Shown one piece after another: positions 42,396 through 50,860 of a stretch of DNA of 64,000 bases (positions are counted from its first letter, which is position 1; every line of letters begins with the position of its first letter). Origin of the DNA: Polyodon spathula (lineage: Eukaryota > Chordata > Actinopteri > Acipenseriformes > Polyodontidae); the NCBI RefSeq assembly GCF_017654505.1, contig NC_054534.1, positions 42,737,726 through 42,801,725 on the forward strand. Reading direction: 5' to 3'. Below the pieces are notes generated by a model. The model saw nothing but the letters and a program-made list of their open reading frames with translations. It searched no databases and had not been told where the DNA came from. Position numbers and translations under genes: made by a program.

Positions 42396-45300
42396 AATAA
42401 TTTCAAAGTTGGAAAATCAGTTTCTAAGGTAAATACACAATTTTAATATAATAACTTAATTCAAAAACACTGCAGTTAGTCGTCATTGTCATTATTTTGT
42501 TGACTAGGTCCATAAATAGTTAAAAATGAAGACGCAATTGTTGATCAGATTCCCCCTTACAGGGCCAGTTCTATGGGGAGTATTCCTTTTATTTTATTAT
42601 TGGAGCAAAGTGAGGAAATTAGGGTTAGTGGACATGGGGAGATGGCATACAGTACTGCATGTTGCAATTAATCTAGCAATGTGAGTGTGCTGCACATATC
42701 AAACAACACTGACACTTTAATAAGAGATTAGCTGTTTACTTTTTTGAGTCATCATTAACAAGGAGGAAATAATGCTTTGCGTGCTCTCGACCAGTATTTA
42801 TATGTATACAGTTTATTGCAAGGAAGTAAACACAAGTGTTTAGTAAATTTACAGACTAAACATCTGCTGCTATTCTACGTAAATCTAAAAAACTTTTTTG
42901 ACAAATTACAACCAGAGACATGTAGACGGAGGTGGGATTTTTTATTTTTTTTTCTTGTATAGAGTCGTCATGCTTCAGTTTAGTTAAGCTAGTACTCGCA
43001 TATGTCTCTTCTAATCAACTCCAGTCCAGAACCATGTCACTAATTGTTGAATTGATTAAGTAATTACCTGGTCTTAATTGGAGCAAGGTTCTCTACTAGA
43101 ATGGACTGAACAAGCCTCTTTGACTACTAAACTCATAAAATAAACTCTCCTAAATTCATTCAGCACATTTTTTGATTTGGAATTAATTGAACAGTTTTTA
43201 GCAAATCATGTTCCTACTTAATGGGGGGCACTTTAAGCATTTCTGAATTAGTTTTACTTTTCTCAATTAGTTGTACTCTTTCATTGAGTGAGGTAGTCAC
43301 AAATTGTTCATCTTAGTTTTACAAGTATTTCTATACCTGGAAGCCCTATTCCTGCAGTTATAAATGTTTACATTTGTAACACAGAATGCAATGCTCACTA
43401 TCAAAACCCTGCAGCCAAAGCATTTTTTCAATTGGTTTTAGGTGTGGGAAGTGCCTATACGAGCTGCAAACTATCTTAGCACATGTATTCAAATTACATA
43501 TAATTATTCCCTCTAAATGTAAATCTTGTGTAGTCTAGGTTCATGTTCTGTGTATGGAGGTGTACATTCTTCCCTGAAGACTGAACCTAAAAAAAAGTTT
43601 AAATTGCGCCCAAATCCAATAAGGTCACAGGACTTTCACACGGACACCCACAAAATAGGTTGCCAAGTCGCTGCGCTGGGATTTAAACTGTGGCTCTGGT
43701 ATATTATAATAAATAAGTGCACTACGTTATTTTCTATACTGTTCAGAAAAATCAGACTGCTGTTAAGAGTGCAGGATGAGCGAAATCCCAGGTTCAAATC
43801 CCTGTCCTGAAATCTGGGCTGGGAAGCCACAGGGACCACTGCCTTTGACCTCCCGCAGGTTCAGGGAGGGAAGTCTGCTGGAGCTCAACAAACTTCTGAC
43901 ACCACTACTGGTCTGCGCATGGGGCAAAGTCATACATACAATTACTTTCACATTAATCAGGTTATCCAATATTTGTCTTTGTTCATATTAATTTAGGTTT
44001 TACTATTGGGGGGGGGGGGGACTGAACAGGCCACATTAGATACATTAACTGGCTATAATGAATGTTTAAAACATATTTCCCTTGTGTTCCACAGCATAGC
44101 ATTAAAGATTAGTTGAAATATTGTAAACTTCCTGTAACGGGGAACTGCCCTGTCTATATGAATGTGTTTGGAACTGGCAGGGAGGGGGTTAAATTCCTCC
44201 CTGTCAGGAAAACATGTGAGAATGTGGCTGGCACTCTAATTGAATGATCAGTAATTATTGATTAATTGGGCTCCAGCCACAGGGGATAAAAGCCAGGGGA
44301 GAGGCCCTGGCTAGGAGGTGTTTTTTTTTTTTGTTTGGGAGTTTGTTTTGTGTTTAGAAGAGAGGAGTGTCTTGTTTTAAAAGACTTGGAACCTGACCAT
44401 TTATTTTGTAAGTTTACTCTTATTTGTGTTTGAACCTCTTTCTGTTGGCCCTTGTGCCTGTTAATTTGATTATTTTGTTTAATAAAGAACTTTATTTTTG
44501 ACTTTACATTGTCTCTGAGCCTCAGCCCTCTGTCATACTGTCACACTTCCTTACAGCTAATGACTTATTTTTATGCCAGTAATAATATACAGGGGTGCTG
44601 TGTGCACGTAAACGTACATATTGGCAACATTCCTTAACTATTATATCTGTTGTTTAAACAAAATGTAAGAAATGGCTGGAGGCAGCTAATAAATCAACAA
44701 CGAACTGCTGTTAGTTCTTTGAAACCAAATCCATAGCTACCCAGTAGCTGGTACAGTATGCTGTATTTCTTTTTTTTTTCTTTTATGTTAAAAGTATATA
44801 AGAGTTTTTATCAGCAAAAAAGTTGGGTAGAGTGCTCAGCTGAGAATATAAAAAAAGGTTTAGGGTTCAAAAGTTGATAGCTTTACCTTGCCCTCCAAAT
44901 TATCCTACCTTGCTTTTATTCACTCACACTTCCAAAAGCTAGGATGAGGCACCTAGAGCTAAAGAATGAAGACTGGAGTGTGTCCGTACTCTGAGGGTTT
45001 GAAGATTAAGTGCCATAAAGACGTGTTATGCAAACCAAATTTCACTCCATTTTTAATACAGGTTGTGTATAAGTTAACAATAATGTGGTATTTGGCAGGG
45101 GTTGTCATAAAAGTAAATACTGGTAGTGCACTGGGATGGGCCAGCAGCCTTCTCAAAAAGGAATAGAGAACAAATTGCCATGGAGACTGCTAAAATCCCC
45201 TTGAAACTTGGCATGCAGGAATATTAAGATAATGAGTTGTTGTAAAGTATTAGTTTTGTAACTGTTCAAGAGAGTTCAGTTATAAAGAGAATCCATTATT

Positions 45301-47137
45301 ATAGCTTTTAGGAGTTAAGTGGCCAATTACTGGTTTAAAATTACGCTATATTAGTTGTTTTTCTTTCATTAAAATACAATTTACGGGTAGAAGCAGACAT
45401 CTCAAAGACAAAGCTGGCATTTGTGTAATGTTTCTTATAAATTGCCTACCCAACAGAATACAAAACTACTCTATAATACAGATGGCTTAAGAACATATTT
45501 GCTTTCACGCTGAAGACGACGCAATAGGAACGACCCAATAAACCAGGAGTACACTAAGCAGGATACGTCATTAAAATGATATCAGGTACTGTATGTTCAT
45601 TTTACAAAGAATCCTACACGAAATAATAATTTTAAAAAAGATTGTTTGCTGATTACTACAATCAAACATAAATGTACATTGTGTTTTTCTTTTTTCACTT
45701 TACTATTACAGTTTACTATACATACCAATCCCATTTGCAATTAAATGTTTCTAAATATAAATCAGCATGAAGCTCACTGAGGTAACAAAACAGAAGAAAT
45801 CTAACCTACCTGAAACCTGGTTTTCATTTTACTTTCTATCATTTGATTAACTTTTCAGTTCCCTTACTTCCTTTAAAGCCCTCTCACTAATCAGACTCCC
45901 ATCTCCTTGTTCTCAATGGCCCCAGTCATGCTCAGGAAATTAGAGCCTTGTTGCTAATCCCATAAACCACTGCCACCTTAGCATGAATCGCACTTGCCCC
46001 GTGTGCAGACGCCTTCCATTGCAATGCTCCTCCATGAATCAAATTAAATGGCATATGGAGCTTGGTTTATGTTACAGAATTCAAAATATAAAAAGGATAC
46101 AGACGCTCCGAGGTAATTATTAGAGTCTGCCATTTCCTGAACAACACAGGTACACGATGAAAGCCAAAGGGCAGTCTCGCTTGGGGACTTAACCTACTTC
46201 ACATCTTTTTTTATACTATTGCTACAGTCTGAACAGCAGTTATGAAAGCCAAAACATTTATATTTGACATTCCTTCCAGGAACAAAAAATGCATCTTAAA
46301 GTACAAAATACAATGTAGAAAGTCTAACGATAATATGTGTTGTGGCCAAACAAAAAACAAATGAGGTGACTAACTGAATAGGTGACTGTATGTTAATTTT
46401 CTAAATCTTCTTACCTAAGCAACAAGCAACAGACTTAAGACAGTTTACCATACACTGGTAAAATATATTTTTTTCGTGAACACAGCCTAAACAGTAAATT
46501 AGGAATGCATTGCTATACTGGAGACTGGAGCATTTCTTTATCTGAATCGATAACATTTTAATCGACTAATGGCTCTTTCATATATCATTCGCTGATCTTC
46601 AAACAGACTTCATGGGGAGGATGAGCTAGTTCATTTTCATTATATGTAAAACGCTGACTGAACCACATTGAACGCCTGCATCAAACCTGAAAGCAATCTC
46701 ATTAATGTCAAAGAACCAAGCTCTGTCGCTGTCTAACCTTGGCATTTGAACACTGTTCTCATGGCAGAAGTACCTATGTATTGGTTTGCACTGTGTTAGG
46801 TTCATAGATTGTTTTCATCAAGCTTATGGAAATCTATTTATTCCGTATCACAAAGCTCTCGCCTCTTTCATTATAGAAAGAAAGTATTATCTTTAGTTTG
46901 CTAGTTTGTATTGAATTTATCTATGACAAAAACAGTCCTAGCCATTACTCAAGTCAAAAGTTACTTAACACAAAAATTGAACTAGTGCTGGGAAAAATAT
47001 CCGAATATTGTAATAAATATTTTTTGACATGTACTTGGATATAAAAATCAAGTTGTTCGTATCTGCTACAAATGACAAAAATACCTTGCACTTATTTACC
47101 GTCTCACCAGAATTTGCGTGACACTTTCAAAAAATGG

Positions 47138-47209
<72 letters not shown>

Positions 47210-50200
47210 AACATACACACATACATATATATATATATACACATACACACGTTCAAAAGTTTTAGAACACCCCCATTTTTCCAGTTTTTATTGAAATTTA
47301 AGCAGTTCAAGTCCAGTGAATAACCTGAAATGGTACAAATGGAAGCGGTAAACTGCCAGAGGTTAAAAAAAAGTAATGGATTAACAACTTACAGCTGTTC
47401 TGCAGCAATTGAAGGAAATTAAGCCTTGAAAGTTGATGCTAACAATTCTTACAGGTGTCCCAACTTTTGGTGATTACTTACAAAACCTGTCTGTATAAAA
47501 GCAGTGTTGGAACAGACTGTGTTACTACACCCTCTTAAGCATTATTTGGACAGTACTGTACTGCAGGAAGTAGTATATTGCTATCATAATGGCGACAAAA
47601 AGGCAATTAACAAAGGAAGACAGACAGACCATTATAACAAAGTGTAGGTCTTTCCTTTAGAGAAATTGCAAAGAAAGCCAAGGTGTCAGTGAGTACAGTT
47701 TCCTACACCATCAAAAGGCACTTGGAAACTGGAGGAAACTGACAGGAAGAGGTCTGGCTGACCCAAAGCCACAATAGAATCAGTCAACAGTCTGCGTGAT
47801 AGGCGGCTCACAGTACAACAGCTTCAAGCGCAGCTTAACACTGGTCGGAGTAAGAAAGTCTCAGTTTCAACTGTGAAGAGAAGGCTTTGAGCTGCAGGTT
47901 TGATAGGTCGCATGGCAGTAAGAAAGCCATTGCTAAGATGGCAAAATAAGAAAAAGTGGCTTGCCTGGGCCATGAAGCACTGCCAGTGGATTACTCAAGA
48001 CTGGAAGAAGGTCTTATGGACCGATGAATCAAAATTTGAAATCTTTGGTTCAGGTTTTTTTACACCGTCAAGAAGGCGAAAGGATGGTTCCTCGGTGTGT
48101 GACACCAACTGTCAAACATGGAGGAGGAAGCGTGACGGTCTGGGGCTCTTTTGCTGGATCCAGAGTCAGCAACTTGTACAGAGTGAGTGGCATACTGAAC
48201 CAAAACGGCTACCACTGCATTTTGCAGCGCCATGCAATACCCTCTGGTGTACGCCTAGTTGCTCAGGGGTTCATCCTACAGCAAGATAATGACCCAAAAC
48301 ATACCTCCAGGCTATGTCAGAACTACCTCAGAAGAAAAGAACAAGACGGGAGGCTTCAAATCATGGAATGGCCAGCACAGTCTCCAGATTTAAACCCCAT
48401 CGAGCTAGTTTAGGATGAACTGGAGAGAAGGGTGAAAGCAAGTGCAACACATTTGTGGGAACTTCTGCAACAGTGTTGGGAAGAACTTTCCGAACAATAT
48501 TTGATTTCCATTGTAGAAAGAATGCCATGAGTGTGTTCTGCTGTTATATCTGCAAAAGGTGGCTACTTTGAGTCAAAAATTTAGATTACATTTTGTTCAG
48601 CAAAACGATTCCATGATTTCTTTATTATCTCCAATTGTTTATTTGTTCTATGCTTTAATTTCAGAGTACACTGAGACATTAAACTGCGCAAATTTCAATA
48701 AAAACTGGAAAAATTGAGGTATCCCAAAACTTTTGACCGGTAGTGTGTTTGTATCTATCTATCTATCTATCCATCTAAATATATATATATAAACACAGGA
48801 TCAACACAGCAGCTCTTGAGTCTCTATTTAGAAGTTTTAGACAGCAAAAAGTAAACAAACCAGATTATGCACGCACACAAAAACTAAACAAACCAGATTA
48901 TGCACGCACACCATAGTCTTTATGGAAAGGCATCTGGGACAAAAACGCATTGTGCTTCTTTAGAGCGAGTCAAAATCGCATCGGATGGATAAAAAGGCAA
49001 GCACATCATTAAACATTACACAGTACCCTGGAAAATGTTGTGTAGTGAGTTTTATATAAAATTGTAATTATTACTTATTTTTTTGTTGCGACTTTGTTAT
49101 GTGGAATGTAATAAATGAGAACCAAAACGTTGAGTTTTTTCCCCCTTCAATTTACAACACCATTTCCATATTTGTCATATTTTAAGTGTTTATACTTAAA
49201 TTTTAGTTTTCATTTGCTTGTTCAGCTACAAAAAGGCACAAGTAAGCCTTGTGTTATTACTTTATAAACATGTGTCTACGGCCACTGTTTACTGAGAAGA
49301 AATGCAATGGCAAGGAATGAAAAAATGAAAAAAAAAAAACACGGTGTCAAAGTTATGTACTATTTATTTTGGGAATAAGCAGAGCAACATTTAACTTGAA
49401 CTGCTATTTGGCATTCTTTTGTTTTGTAGTTAATTCATTAGGGTAAAGTAAGTTCTTCACAACTTATTCTTTACTCCTGGGGTATTTTTCTATTGTAACG
49501 TGTTATATTGTAAGGTCTTGCTGTAAAATAAAGGCACACACACACACACAGGGGCCACGGACACGCCTCCTGCTCCTGTTGCCATGCTGTCTTTGCCTGC
49601 GTTCAGAGCAATATAATGGCTTTTATTGCTTTTTGAAAAACATAACGGTATAAACGTAATAGTGTAAATGAATATACGAGCGAATATCCAAATATGAAAA
49701 TCCTGTGTTCGTCCCAGCACTAAATTGAACTAAACTCAATGTTGGAGTAAACAGCAGCATTAACAACCATTAATAAAAAGGTACAAGGGCAGTAATAAAA
49801 ACAATGGCAATTTTATTTGAAGATGATTCCTTTTTAAATAACTATCTCAACCTAATATGAAAATATATATTAAGCAGACCTACCAGTCTGATACCATTCT
49901 CAAAAGCCTGTCTGGCAAGTGATGCTGGTCCGTCAACAGTCTTCCCGTCGTCGTCTGGCCCCCAGCTGGCGCTGTAGATGTCAATGTGCTGTGGCTGCAG
50001 GCTGAGAGACTTTGCTTCCACCATGTCGGTAACATCACCATCCAGCATACGCACACCTTCAACAAATTAGTTTATCTAATAACCAAAAAACAACTTCAAA
50101 ACAGTCTTTAAATAGTAGTAGCTTGAGGTAACATGACAGTAAAGGGTGTGCAGGGTATTTTCAACACCTCTACACTGTGGCTATGTTCCTAATGTACCTA

Positions 50201-50814
50201 CATATCTACAATATGATGCATTACAAAGTGCATAATCTGTGTTCAAATTGTAAATAATTCCTCCATAACTTAATATTCTGACTCAAGTTCAGTAATACTG
50301 AAATTAACTAATTATATTAGGCTACAACAAAACATCAAAACCTTTTGCAAAAAGACTTTTACCCTACCCACATTACCTTAACTATACACTATCAACAAGA
50401 TATGTTGAAACTATTCACATTTCAGTTTTTAAAGAGATGCTCATGCATGATTTAGCTATTGTGAATAGGGAATAGTCAACACACTTGTCTATATTCAGGT
50501 TAGTTAAACGCGTAGATGTGTGATACAACAGTTTGTTTCACATTAGCTCATTTTAAAGCTCATTTGCTGAAATGAAAACGTTTCATGGGTATTTAGCTTG
50601 AGGTGCAATCATTGACTTGACAAGCAGTTAACCCTGGAATTGAAGCATCTAGAAATGACATACAGAAACCAGGAGCTGTTCAAGTTGTCTCTGTAAAGGT
50701 GTGCTGAATTCTCTCTGTAACGTGTTTTCTGTCGACTGATATTAATTAAAACAGAAGATAAACTGCACTCCAAAACACCAGATCGGTAATACAGTGCAGG
50801 AAAACAATTAAAGG

Positions 50815-50860
<46 letters not shown>

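Noticed and set aside
43770..43870. tRNA gene suggested by ggttcaaatccctg
   Set aside because: Only a B box is convincing; no A box or cloverleaf could be drawn.
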